This document shows positions 6,528 to 14,629 of a stretch of 21,898 nt of DNA, in pieces. Every line of letters starts with the position of its first letter. Within the stretch, counting starts at the first letter, position 1. The notes under the pieces are model-generated. The model made no database searches. It was not told where the DNA came from and saw only the letters and a list, made by a program, of their open reading frames with translations. Location of the stretch: NCBI GenBank assembly GCA_964530445.1, contig CAZHBJ010000040.1, forward strand, positions 1 to 21,898, given 5' to 3'. The DNA comes from FEN-1297 sp964530445 (GTDB lineage: Bacteria > Bacteroidota > Ignavibacteria > Ignavibacteriales > Ignavibacteriaceae). The position numbers were made by a program, and so were the translations under genes.

Positions 6528-7895
6528 ATGATTAAATTTCTTCCCTTAGGCGGTGCCGGCGAAATAGGTGCAAGTTGTTTTTATCTTAATATCGGAGGTG
6601 CAGGTATTATTCTTGACTGCGGAATGCATCCTCAGAAAAAAGGGCTGGATGCCCTGCCGGAATTCGATTTAATTAAAGATTTAACTGTGGATTATGTCCT
6701 AATTTCACATGCACATCAGGACCACTTAAGCGCCCTGCCTTATCTTGTGAAAAGACACCCGTATATAAAAATAATTTTAACTCCTCAAACAAGGGCTTTG
6801 GCGGAATTAACGCTGCATGATTCGGTGGAGATCTTAAAAAAGCAATTGACGGAAGAAGACACGATAGTTGTTTATTCACATGATGAAATTGATTTATTAA
6901 TCCAAAGCATGGAATACAAAGCTTATAATGAAGATTTTATTGTAGGTAATGTTTTTAATGAAAATGAAAATTCAATAAAAGCAAAATTTTCGGATGCAGG
7001 CCATATACTCGGCTCGGCCGGTATTCTTTTGGAATATAATGGTGAAAAAATATTTTATACCGGGGATATTAATCTTAAAAATCAAACACTGTTAAAAGGT
7101 GCGGTTTTACCTCTGGGAAAGGTTGATATTTTAATTCTGGAATCAACTTACGGTGCAACAGATTCATCAGCTATATCGGAATGGAAAGAGGAAGAAAGAA
7201 GATTTGCCGGGTCGGTTAATAAAATAATAAACGGGGGCGGATCAATTCTTATCCCCGTATTTTCTCTCGGCAAGATGCAGGAAATGATTTCTCTTATCTG
7301 GAATCTTATGCAGCAGAATAAAATTGCAGCGGTGGATATATATTCCGGCGGCATAGCTGATAAAATAAGCAGGGTTTATGATTACAATCGTTATGTCGTT
7401 AATATGATCGATCCCGAATTTGAAATAAAGGCCATTCCGAGAAAAAATTTATATGAAGTTGAAAGAGCAGAAACTTTTTTTAATAATCCTTGTATCGTTC
7501 TTGCTTCCAGCGGCATGATGATGGAAGGCACTGCTTCGTTTAATCTTGCAAAGCACTGGATTAAACATGCCGGTTCCGCAATATTTACGGTCGGCTATAT
7601 GGAAGAAAGTACACCGGGATTTAAAATAGCAAATACAAATAAAGGGGAAAAAATAAAACTGAATAATTCGGAAGAAGATGAGGAAGTTAAGTGTACTATT
7701 GAGAATTTTAGATTTTCCGCACATTCCAGGAGAGAAGATCTTTTGAAAATTGTTATGAAGCTAAAACCGGAAAAAGTAATTCTGATTCATGGTGAACCGG
7801 AAGCAATCGACTGGATGGGTGCTTCGATATTAAATATCAATAAAAAAATTAAAGTTTATGAAGCTCAATTAGGGAAAGAAATTATTTTGCAATAA
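6528..7895 (+). CDS. Beta-CASP metallo-beta-lactamase RNA-processing nuclease (CPSF73/RNase J-like)
   Basis: A complete metallo-beta-lactamase core with a beta-CASP insert, 455 residues from the ATG (a TTG one codon earlier is less likely). Motif 2 HAHQDH is at residues 61-66, motif 3 is DAGH (His159), motif 4 is YTGD (Asp180), motif A begins ESTYGA (about 205), the CASP insert carries PVFSLGKMQEM and SSGMMMEGTA (about 328-336), motif B is SAHS (His399) and motif C is HGE (His421). All zinc ligands are present, so it should be active. Members with this length and the SSGM/SAHS signatures are KH-less bacterial homologues of eukaryotic CPSF-73 and cut or trim RNA in the cytoplasm. Substrate is not predictable. 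A methyltransferase gene follows 26 bases later, probably co-transcribed. Confidence 0.88.
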   Translation: MIKFLPLGGAGEIGASCFYLNIGGAGIILDCGMHPQKKGLDALPEFDLIKDLTVDYVLISHAHQDHLSALPYLVKRHPYIKIILTPQTRALAELTLHDSVEILKKQLTEEDTIVVYSHDEIDLLIQSMEYKAYNEDFIVGNVFNENENSIKAKFSDAGHILGSAGILLEYNGEKIFYTGDINLKNQTLLKGAVLPLGKVDILILESTYGATDSSAISEWKEEERRFAGSVNKIINGGGSILIPVFSLGKMQEMISLIWNLMQQNKIAAVDIYSGGIADKISRVYDYNRYVVNMIDPEFEIKAIPRKNLYEVERAETFFNNPCIVLASSGMMMEGTASFNLAKHWIKHAGSAIFTVGYMEESTPGFKIANTNKGEKIKLNNSEEDEEVKCTIENFRFSAHSRREDLLKIVMKLKPEKVILIHGEPEAIDWMGASILNINKKIKVYEAQLGKEIILQ

Positions 7896-7921
7896 AAAAT
7901 AATTTTTAGAATTAAAAAGTC

Positions 7922-8698
7922 ATGGAAAATAAAAATCAAATTGAGAAAAAGTGGGATTCGAACTTATATGATAAGAAACATTCTTATGTCTTTAAGTACG
8001 GAGAAGACCTATTAAGTTTATTAGAGCCTAAGCCTGGCGAAAAAATTCTTGATTTGGGCTGCGGGACAGGACATTTGACAAATTTAATTGCAAAGTCCGG
8101 CGCTGATATAACCGGTATTGATAGCTCGGAAGAAATGATTAAACTCGCAAAGCAAAATTATCCAAGCATAAAGTTTGAAGTGAAGAATGCTGTGGATTTT
8201 TATTTCTCCGAAAAATTTGATGCTGTTTTTTCTAACGCAGTATTGCATTGGGTACTTCAAAAAGAAGAAGCTGTCTCGTGTGTTTATGAAAATTTAAAAA
8301 GGGGCGGAAGATTTGTCCTTGAAATGGGTGGTAAAGATAATGTTAAAAGAGTAATAGATGCTTTAAGAAAAACCTTAGCCGAGAGCGGCTATAAAAAAAA
8401 TTCCGAAATGGTCATGTGGTATTTCCCGTCTGTAGGAGAATATGCTTCTCTACTAGAAAAGAATGGATTCCGCGTTATTTATTCCGCACATTTCGACCGC
8501 GATACTTTTTTAAACGAAAAAGATACGATTGAAGACTGGCTGGAAATGTTCGCTAAGAATTTTTTTGAAGGAATAAATCCGGTTGAAAAGAAAAAGCTTG
8601 TCAAACATATTTCCGATAAGCTACTCCCTACTAATATTAAAGATGGGAAATGGTTTATTGATTATAAAAGACTAAGAATTTCGGCTGTTAAAGAATAA
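7922..8698 (+). CDS. Class I SAM-dependent methyltransferase
   Basis: The 258-residue Rossmann methyltransferase has motif I KILDLGCGTGH (41-51, SAM glycine loop), an acidic ribose-binding residue in ITGIDSSEEM (Asp67), motif II/III around FDAVFSNAVLHWV (about 100-112) and FVLEMGG (motif IV/V strand). The layout (WD..LYD..HSYVFKYGEDLL, then a C-terminal helical cap with WLEMFAKNFFEGI) is like trans-aconitate/ubiquinone-type small-molecule methyltransferases, but the acceptor cannot be read from sequence. It lies 26 bases after the beta-CASP nuclease with no terminator between, and no clear ribosome site before its ATG, which suggests reliance on translation from the upstream gene. A functional link to RNA processing is possible but unproved. 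Confidence 0.85.
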   Translation: MENKNQIEKKWDSNLYDKKHSYVFKYGEDLLSLLEPKPGEKILDLGCGTGHLTNLIAKSGADITGIDSSEEMIKLAKQNYPSIKFEVKNAVDFYFSEKFDAVFSNAVLHWVLQKEEAVSCVYENLKRGGRFVLEMGGKDNVKRVIDALRKTLAESGYKKNSEMVMWYFPSVGEYASLLEKNGFRVIYSAHFDRDTFLNEKDTIEDWLEMFAKNFFEGINPVEKKKLVKHISDKLLPTNIKDGKWFIDYKRLRISAVKE

Positions 8699-8707
8699 TA
8701 ATAAGAT

Positions 8708-8737
8708 TATTGCACCGCTTCATTTATATGTGCAATA
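8708..8737. terminator. Hairpin between converging genes
   Basis: An 8-bp stem (TATTGCAC / GTGCAATA) with a 14-base loop followed by TTTTTATAA on the plus strand, located in the 42-base gap between the methyltransferase stop and the MarR-GNAT stop. It probably ends the plus-strand transcript. Confidence 0.6.
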
Positions 8738-8740
8738 TTT

Positions 8741-9700
8741 TTATAATTCCAATATCATTTGAAATGTTTGTCTCTCGTATTTTGAGTCCGGGCTATAATT
8801 TGAATATTTAAAACCAAGAGATTCATATAATTTAATTGCAGGCTGAAGTTTATGGCTTGTTTCAAGAATAATTGATTTTGCACCTTTTGAGTATGCAAAA
8901 CCAATTACGGATAATGCTAATTTTTTTCCTATCTGCTTTCCCTGCGATTTTTCAGTAACAGCCATTTTAGCGAGTTCATAAGTCTTTTTATCAACTTTTA
9001 TGGCAGCGCAAGTACCTACAATTTCTCCGTTATCCCTGGCAAAAAATATTTCTCCTCCTTTTTCAATTATATACTTATCAGGGTCGGATAACAATCTTTC
9101 ATCTTCAAGCTCAACATTAAAATATTTTTCAAGCCATTCGTAATTCAGATTCTTAAAAAACTCTTTATATTTTGAAGAATACCTGAGTATCTCGACGGAA
9201 TCCAACATTCTCTTTTTTGTTCTTTCAAGAGTTCTTGTTTGAAGATTTTTTTCATCCAATACTTTTTCAATGGATTCAATAACATGAAGGACATCATAAC
9301 CTGTAAGGCTGGTTATTTCTTTTACCGAATCTTCAATATCCGATAGCAAAGGCTGCAGAGAATTAAATAAAGTTCTGCCATCCTTTGTAAGCATGACCAT
9401 CGTTTTTCGTTTGTCGGTATTATCCTTAAAAGTTTCAATAAGCTTCTTTTTCCCCATTTGGTTAATTAATTGAATTATGGCCGGGTGAGAAAATCCTAAT
9501 GAAGCAGCCAGTTCAAGTATTGAAGCAGAATCGTTTTCATAAAGATAATAGGTTAGAGCAAACCATTTCGGTTCGAAATCTATTTTCTGAGCTTCGTAAA
9601 TATTGGAAACTTCGTTCATAAAACGGTCGCTTAATCTTTTAAACCTACTGCCTAATGCAATTTCCCCAAGTTGTTTAATTGTATCGTTTTGTGATTTCAT
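8741..9700 (-). CDS. MarR-family regulator fused to GNAT acetyltransferase
   Basis: The 319-residue two-domain protein has a winged-helix MarR module at about residues 1-150 (ASILELAASLGFSHPAIIQLINQMGKKKLIE is the recognition helix and turn; DNTDKRKTMVMLTKDG is the wing) followed by a GNAT domain at about 165-319. The GNAT part has the acetyl-CoA loop SQGKQIGKKL, VGTCAAIKV and AIKLYESLGFKYS. Such MarR-GNAT fusions are an established architecture; the acetyl acceptor is usually unknown. A strong palindromic site centred 28 bases upstream of the start suggests negative autoregulation. No ribosome site is evident before ATG, which sits next to the operator region, so a very short leader is possible. 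It ends convergent with the methyltransferase gene. Confidence 0.88.
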   Translation of the reverse strand: MKSQNDTIKQLGEIALGSRFKRLSDRFMNEVSNIYEAQKIDFEPKWFALTYYLYENDSASILELAASLGFSHPAIIQLINQMGKKKLIETFKDNTDKRKTMVMLTKDGRTLFNSLQPLLSDIEDSVKEITSLTGYDVLHVIESIEKVLDEKNLQTRTLERTKKRMLDSVEILRYSSKYKEFFKNLNYEWLEKYFNVELEDERLLSDPDKYIIEKGGEIFFARDNGEIVGTCAAIKVDKKTYELAKMAVTEKSQGKQIGKKLALSVIGFAYSKGAKSIILETSHKLQPAIKLYESLGFKYSNYSPDSKYERQTFQMILEL

Positions 9701-9718
9701 AATAATTTATATTATAAA

Positions 9719-9746
9719 TTACGTAATTAATTACGTAAATATTACG
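9719..9746. promoter_or_regulatory. Palindromic operator, probably for the MarR-GNAT protein
   Basis: The 20 bases 9719-9738 form a perfect palindrome made of two TTACGTAA boxes 12 bases apart. A third TTACG half-box begins at 9742, 11 bases after the second. Three half-sites at one-turn spacing just upstream of the marR start are typical of an autoregulatory MarR operator. Confidence 0.75.
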
Positions 9747-9793
9747 ATAAAATCATAAAAAACAAAATAAATTTAGAAAAATGAAAAAATATT

Positions 9794-12280
9794 TTAAGAT
9801 TTATTGAGCTTAATTTTCAATTTCTCTACGTTCCAGATTTTTTTAGCATATTCATTTATAGCTCTGTCGCTTGAAAACTTTCCAATTCTGGCAACATTTA
9901 AAATTGATTTTTTTGTCCACTCTTCGATATCCGAATAAAGCCCGCTTACTTTTTCTTGTGTCATGATGTAAGATTCATAGTCGGCAAAAATGCAGTAATA
10001 ATCCAGGTTCATTAAACCTTCAACCATCGAGTCGAAAATCCCTGGTTCTTCTCTATTAAAATAGTTTGAGGATATCATATCGACAGCTTTTTTTAATTCA
10101 TAATTCTTTTCATAATACTCGCGGGGATTGTACCCGTTTCGTTTTAATTTGAGAACTTCATTTGCCGTCAATCCGAATATAAAAATATTTTCGTCTCCGA
10201 CTTCTTCTCTAATTTCTATATTTGCTCCGTCCATTGTACCGATAGTAAGAGCTCCGTTCAAAGCAAATTTCATATTTCCGGTACCGGATGCTTCAAGACC
10301 TGCTGTCGAAATTTGTTCCGATAAATCTGATGCAGGTATTATCCTTTCCGCCAAAGTAACAGAATAATTTTTTATGAATACAACTTTAAGCTTGCCGTTA
10401 ATATCTTTATCGTTATTTACAACATCCGCAACGGAATTGATAAGTTTAATTATCTGCTTAGCGGCAAAATAAGCAGGGGCTGCTTTACCGGCGAAAATAA
10501 TTGTCCGGGGAACCATATCCATGTTCGGATTTTCTTTAAGCCTTTTATAAAGAGTAATTATGTGCAAAACATTTAAAAGCTGTCTTTTATATTCATGGAA
10601 CCTTTTTATTTGAACATCGAACATTGATTCCGGATTAATTTTAACCTGATGTTCTTTTTCCATTATGGCAATCAGTAATTTTTTATTAAGCCATTTTGAG
10701 CTTCTCCAATTTTCTCTAAATTGTTCATCATCAATTAGTTTCTCAATCTTTTTTAACTTACCTAAATTCTTCGACCATCCGTTTCCAATTTTATCGGTAA
10801 TTAAGCCTGATAAAAGCGGGTTTGCAGATTTTAACCAGCGGCGCGGTGTAATTCCGTTAGTAATGTTTACAAATTTTTCCGGGAAGATTTTATAAAAGTG
10901 AGCGAAAATTTTTTCCTTTAAAATATCAGTATGCAATTCGGCAACTCCGTTTATTGAATGAGAACCCACGATGGCAAGGTTGGACATTTTTATATTTTTG
11001 TTCGCTCCTTCCCGGATAATTGACAACTCGGCAATTGTAGAATCATCCGTTGGATAATTTGCACGCACATAATCCAAAAATCTTTGGTTTATTTCATAAA
11101 CTATTTGAAGATGCCTCGGAATTAAATTCTCCCAGATTGAAACCGGCCATTCTTCAAGTGCTTCCGGTACAACAGTATGGTTGGTATACGCAAAAGTGTT
11201 CACCGTAATATTCCAAGCTTTATCCCAATCCATATCGTGTTCATCTAAAAGAATCCGCATTAACTCGGGTATAGAAACAACAGGATGAGTGTCGTTTAAT
11301 TGAATTGCTGTTTTATCGGCAAATTGATCGAAAGACTGATGATTAATTTTGTACTTTCTAATTATATCCTGCAAAGTTGCAGAAGCAAAAAAGTATTGTT
11401 GCTTTAATCTTAAGATCCTTCCTTGATCAAAAGTATCGTTCGGGTAAAGAACTTTGGAGATGTTTTCCGATTCATTTTTGGATTCAACTGCTTCAATATA
11501 ATTGCCGCTGTTAAATTTTTGAAAATCAAATTCACTAGTTGATTTTGCCTGCCATAGTCTAAGATTATTTACGGTATTTGTTCTGTAACCGGGAACCGGA
11601 ACGTCATATGCAACGGCTAAAACGTCATCCGTATCTATCCAGTCAAATCTAAGTCTGCCGGTAGAATCTTTGTATGAGTTTACTCTTCCATGAAATTTAA
11701 CCCTGAAAACAAGGTCCCTTCTTAATATTTCCCAGGGATTTCCATAGCTTAACCAATTGTCAGGTATTTCAACTTGATATCCGTTAACAATATCCTGTTT
11801 AAAAATTCCGTATTCATACCTAATTCCATAGCCGAATGCAGGAAGTTCCAGGGTAGCCATTGAATCCAGAAAACACGCTGCCAACCGTCCAAGCCCCCCA
11901 TTGCCGAGTGCCATATCATTTTCCAGATCTCTAATATCTTCAAGACTATAGCCATCTTCCATTAGAACATTATAGCATTCGTCATAAAAATTTAAGTTTA
12001 TGAGTGCATTCCCCAAAAGTCTGCCTATTAAAAATTCCAGCGAGAGGTAATAAACCCGTTTTACATCATGGTTTTTGTATTGCTGCTGTGTCCTTAACCA
12101 TCGCCGTACCAGTCTGTCGCGTACAGATAATGAAAGAGCAAAATAAGCATCATCCGGTGCGGCAGTAACCTTGTCTCTAACAAGTATAAATTCTAAGTGT
12201 TCGGCAAATTGATTTGAAATCGAATAGTTTTCCAGTTTCTCGCCGTCGGTAAAAAATATTGATTTGTTTTTTAATCCCAT
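9794..12280 (-). CDS. glgP: Glycogen/maltodextrin phosphorylase
   Basis: Releases glucose-1-phosphate from alpha-1,4-glucan ends using inorganic phosphate and pyridoxal phosphate (GH/GT family 35), in the cytoplasm, for storage-polysaccharide breakdown. The 828-residue length is normal for the E. coli/muscle-type long family. Family signatures visible in order are YYLSLEFLIGR and NGGLGRLAACFLDS (about 75-135), FGYGIRYEYGIF, QLNDTHPVVSIPEL, NITNGITPRRWL, DVQIKRFHEYKRQLLN, and the PLP segment EASGTGNMKFALNG, where Lys671 would form the Schiff base. No regulatory N-terminal phosphorylation site is expected. No other glycogen-pathway gene adjoins it. The start has no obvious Shine-Dalgarno. There is a 93-base gap to the MarR-GNAT gene downstream, with no hairpin seen. 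Confidence 0.96.
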   Translation of the reverse strand: MGLKNKSIFFTDGEKLENYSISNQFAEHLEFILVRDKVTAAPDDAYFALSLSVRDRLVRRWLRTQQQYKNHDVKRVYYLSLEFLIGRLLGNALINLNFYDECYNVLMEDGYSLEDIRDLENDMALGNGGLGRLAACFLDSMATLELPAFGYGIRYEYGIFKQDIVNGYQVEIPDNWLSYGNPWEILRRDLVFRVKFHGRVNSYKDSTGRLRFDWIDTDDVLAVAYDVPVPGYRTNTVNNLRLWQAKSTSEFDFQKFNSGNYIEAVESKNESENISKVLYPNDTFDQGRILRLKQQYFFASATLQDIIRKYKINHQSFDQFADKTAIQLNDTHPVVSIPELMRILLDEHDMDWDKAWNITVNTFAYTNHTVVPEALEEWPVSIWENLIPRHLQIVYEINQRFLDYVRANYPTDDSTIAELSIIREGANKNIKMSNLAIVGSHSINGVAELHTDILKEKIFAHFYKIFPEKFVNITNGITPRRWLKSANPLLSGLITDKIGNGWSKNLGKLKKIEKLIDDEQFRENWRSSKWLNKKLLIAIMEKEHQVKINPESMFDVQIKRFHEYKRQLLNVLHIITLYKRLKENPNMDMVPRTIIFAGKAAPAYFAAKQIIKLINSVADVVNNDKDINGKLKVVFIKNYSVTLAERIIPASDLSEQISTAGLEASGTGNMKFALNGALTIGTMDGANIEIREEVGDENIFIFGLTANEVLKLKRNGYNPREYYEKNYELKKAVDMISSNYFNREEPGIFDSMVEGLMNLDYYCIFADYESYIMTQEKVSGLYSDIEEWTKKSILNVARIGKFSSDRAINEYAKKIWNVEKLKIKLNKS

Positions 12281-12433
12281 AAAATACCCGTTTAATATTT
12301 TATAGTCTTATTTACTTTTTATATGATATGAAATAGATAATTCAGAGGTTCAGAATTTTTACGCTCTTAATAAGCAAAAAAAATAACGGAAGGTCAAACA
12401 AATAACTAATTATTTCCAAGTTAATTGCATTAA

Positions 12434-12937
12434 CTAAAAATCATGATCGAGCTCGGAAAGAAGGTCAAGTATATCAAGATGTTTGGTCGTCATTTGTAAA
12501 TGTCCTTCTTCGTCAATCGGCCAATCCTGGATTGGTCTATCGGTATATAATTCCACTCCGTTACCGTCGGGGTCGGTTAAATAAATTGATTCGGATACAC
12601 CATGATCGGATGCGCCTTCAATAGGATAATTAATTTCATACAATCTTTTTAAAACTTTTGCTAATTCCAGTCTGCTGGGATAAAGAATTGCGAAATGATA
12701 AAGCCCTGTATGCCCTTCAGGCGGAGGAGTAGCGCCTTTTCCCTGCCAGGTATTTAATCCAATATGATGATGATATCCTCCGGCAGACAGAAACACTGCA
12801 GATCTTCCGTAAGTGGCGGTAATTTCAAAGCCGAGCAGGTCTCTATAAAATTTTAATGATTTTTCAAGATCAGATACGGTAAGATGTATATGACCGATTC
12901 TAACTTCAGGATGTATTGTGTTTCTTATTGGGTCCAT
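12434..12937 (-). CDS. VOC-superfamily protein, catechol 2,3-dioxygenase/glyoxalase-like
   Basis: The 167-residue protein contains two beta-alpha-beta-beta-beta modules. The first begins RIGHIHLTVSDLEKSLKFYRDLLGF and the second GLYHFAILYPSRLELAKVLKRL. Candidate metal ligands are His16, His81 and Glu129 (in NGVELY), all in the expected places, so a divalent-metal active site is likely. The segment GGYHHHIGLNTWQG is typical of CatE/YwbC-like extradiol dioxygenase relatives rather than glyoxalase I. The substrate cannot be assigned; the family covers ring cleavage, isomerisation and thiol transfer. No aromatic-degradation genes are nearby. It has its own 153-base gap before glgP, so co-transcription is possible but not shown. 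Confidence 0.83.
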   Translation of the reverse strand: MDPIRNTIHPEVRIGHIHLTVSDLEKSLKFYRDLLGFEITATYGRSAVFLSAGGYHHHIGLNTWQGKGATPPPEGHTGLYHFAILYPSRLELAKVLKRLYEINYPIEGASDHGVSESIYLTDPDGNGVELYTDRPIQDWPIDEEGHLQMTTKHLDILDLLSELDHDF

Positions 12938-13042
12938 ATTTTCACATAAATTAAAATTCGGAGATAAAATTACAACAAATAATTTTAGATAAAAATAAAT
13001 TTATAATTTTTTTCATATACCGGATGGAAATTATTTAATGAA

Positions 13043-13753
13043 TTATTTTTTCATCTTATTGGAAATCTCTTCCATCAATTCAATTTGAATTTCCTGTATC
13101 TCAAGCATTTTTTGTCCTTGCTGCATCATTAAATGATCGATTTTATCGTTAATCTGTCTTATTTCAATTTCAGCTTTTAAATTTACCTGGTAATCGTGCA
13201 TAGCTCTCTTTCTGTCCTTCTCTTCCTGCCGGTTTTGACTCATCATGATAATGGGAGCTTGAATTGCTGCAATACATGAAAGAATTAGGTTTAATAAAAT
13301 AAATGGATAAGGATCGAACGGATGGAGAGTTAAAACAACAACATTAATTGCCATCCAAACAAATAAAAATATCCCGAATATAGAAATAAAAACCCAACTT
13401 CCCCCGAACTGTGCAATCTTATCCGAAAGTCTTTCGCCGAATGTTAATTTTTCATCAAAATCCTGGGTTACATTTTTACTAAGCAAATCCTTATTGATTA
13501 TACTATCCAATACTTCTTTATCAAAGGAAGATAATTCGCCTTTTTCTTCTTCAAGTACTTTTTGAACATATCTGCCTCTTAACTTGTTAAGGTCTTCAAT
13601 ACAGACAAATCCGTTTAAATCCAATTGGCTGCCGTTATTTTTGATTAACTCTACAAGTGAATTTCGAATAGACGTAATCGGCATCAGTTCAGATAATTTT
13701 TTGGTCTTATTGCAAACCTGGCATATCCCAGTTTTTACATTTTCGTGTTTCAT
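13043..13753 (-). CDS. DUF1003 membrane protein with N-terminal Cys motif
   Basis: The 236-residue protein has a DUF1003 core at about residues 103-205: two transmembrane helices (about 120-142 and 149-171) joined by the diagnostic FDPYPFILLNLILS, then QAPIIMMSQNRQEEKDR and DYQVNLKAE, followed by a C-terminal coiled-coil (about 200-236). Before the core is a soluble section with C11-x2-C14 and a later Cys51 (GFVCIEDL), plus His3; this could be a small metal-binding knuckle. The role of DUF1003 proteins is not known. AGAGG lies 6 bases before the ATG. It is a single gene on this strand, with about 220 bases to the next, where the terminator of that gene lies. Confidence 0.85.
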   Translation of the reverse strand: MKHENVKTGICQVCNKTKKLSELMPITSIRNSLVELIKNNGSQLDLNGFVCIEDLNKLRGRYVQKVLEEEKGELSSFDKEVLDSIINKDLLSKNVTQDFDEKLTFGERLSDKIAQFGGSWVFISIFGIFLFVWMAINVVVLTLHPFDPYPFILLNLILSCIAAIQAPIIMMSQNRQEEKDRKRAMHDYQVNLKAEIEIRQINDKIDHLMMQQGQKMLEIQEIQIELMEEISNKMKK

Positions 13754-13929
13754 TAAAACCTCTAAAAGATAATAAATTTGTTTTTATAAAAATAATTTTT
13801 CCATTCGTTTAATTTAATGAATGATAAATAATAAGGCACAGGTTTTAATTTAAGCAAAAATTTAATTTAAAGATGAGATTTAATGATGATAATTATTATA
13901 TATGTGTGTTGTAATAATGTTTAAAATAA

Positions 13930-13958
13930 AAAGCAGCGGCATAAATAACCGCTGCTTT
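13930..13958 (-). terminator. Intrinsic terminator of the Gly-rich exported protein gene
   Basis: A 10-bp perfect GC-rich stem (AAAGCAGCGG / CCGCTGCTTT) with a 9-base loop. Read on the minus strand it is followed by a TTTTTATTTT tail, giving a classical terminator 16 bases after the stop at 13974. Confidence 0.9.
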
Positions 13959-13973
13959 GGTATGATGGAAAGT

Positions 13974-14384
13974 TTATCTTCTGCCGGCTCTAAATGTTTT
14001 TCCTTTTGGTCCGGTTCCGTCACATATACCGGTTCCAGTTCCTGTCCCAGGGCCATAACCAGTTCCATCTTTTGGTCCTATACCTTTATTACCTGTTCCA
14101 TCACCCGGTCCATAACCGCCGCGGCCGAATTTGGCCATTCTGCCGTTCATAAACTTTTGTCCGGATCCGTCAAGCGGACGAACATAATCGGGATCCTGAC
14201 AGTTAGGTATTCCGTCGCCGTCCGAATCAAGAGCATAATCATTTATACCGTCGCCATTTAAATCAACAAAACCGTGTCCGTATTTTTTAGCTTTGTTTTG
14301 ACCGAAGGATTCGCCGCTTACGAAAAACAATCCTAGTAACATAGCGAATCCCGCTACGATAAATAACCTTCTTGTTCCTTTCAT
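13974..14384 (-). CDS. Exported Ca-loop and Gly-rich repeat protein
   Basis: 136 residues. A signal peptide (RRLFIVAGFAMLLGLFFVSG, cut near Gly28) precedes two DxNxDGxxD / DxDxDGxxN loops at residues 41-49 and 53-61, of the thrombospondin-3/dockerin type that bind calcium. The rest is a low-complexity Gly segment (about 86-128) built from repeats of the form G-x-G-P-x-D-G-T-G, ending in a basic tail KGKTFRAGRR. Cys62 and Cys121 could pair. This is not an enzyme; a surface, matrix or ion-buffering role is inferred. GGGAGA precedes the start. A sigma-54-like promoter and paired CGAC-N6-GTCG sites lie upstream, so it is a likely target of the adjacent two-component system. The base composition is GC-richer than its neighbours because of Gly codons. 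Confidence 0.75.
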   Translation of the reverse strand: MKGTRRLFIVAGFAMLLGLFFVSGESFGQNKAKKYGHGFVDLNGDGINDYALDSDGDGIPNCQDPDYVRPLDGSGQKFMNGRMAKFGRGGYGPGDGTGNKGIGPKDGTGYGPGTGTGTGICDGTGPKGKTFRAGRR

Positions 14385-14432
14385 GTTGTATCTCCCGTTT
14401 AATTTTGATTAATTGATTTCCATACTCATTAA

Positions 14433-14447
14433 ACAATTGACGTGCCA
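14433..14447 (-). promoter_or_regulatory. Sigma-54-like promoter P1
   Basis: On the minus strand TGGCACG-TCAA-TTGT matches the -24/-12 consensus TGGCACG-N4-TTGC at ten of eleven positions (GG-N10-GT). The predicted start is near 14422, giving a leader of about 38 bases before the Gly-rich protein ATG. Confidence 0.7.
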
Positions 14448-14506
14448 TTTCTAAAGAAAGATATTTTAATAAAAATTGAATGTTTTATTGAAAGGTTATT
14501 AAACTT

Positions 14507-14542
14507 CGACTGTAAAGGCGAGGAGTCGCGACTTTTAGGTCG
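14507..14542. promoter_or_regulatory. Paired enhancer-like dyads A1 and A2
   Basis: A2 (14529-14542) is a perfect CGAC-TTTTAG-GTCG dyad. A1 (14507-14520) is CGAC-TGTAAA-GGCG, one base off. Their centres are 22 bases apart, two helical turns, and lie 68 and 90 bases upstream of the P1 -24 GG. This fits a bacterial enhancer for a sigma-54 activator. The site is also about 100 bases upstream of the kinase gene. Confidence 0.6.
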
Positions 14543-14629
14543 TTAAATAAATTGTATTCATAATCATTTTTTTATTCTTATAAGCATAACATTTGTTTAA
14601 TTTTGTAGTATGATAATTATTAAAATCAG

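Noticed and set aside
13902..14261. A 119-codon plus-strand ORF opposite the Gly-rich exported protein.
   Set aside because: It is the antisense reading of a biased Gly-rich gene, has no ribosome site, and its composition (Ser/Thr/Ile runs) is what antisense of Gly/Asp codons gives.
14543..14629. Looked for a sigma-54 promoter directing the kinase-regulator operon itself.
   Set aside because: There is no GG dinucleotide at all in this stretch, so autoregulation through sigma-54 is not supported; the A1/A2 sites could still affect it by another route.
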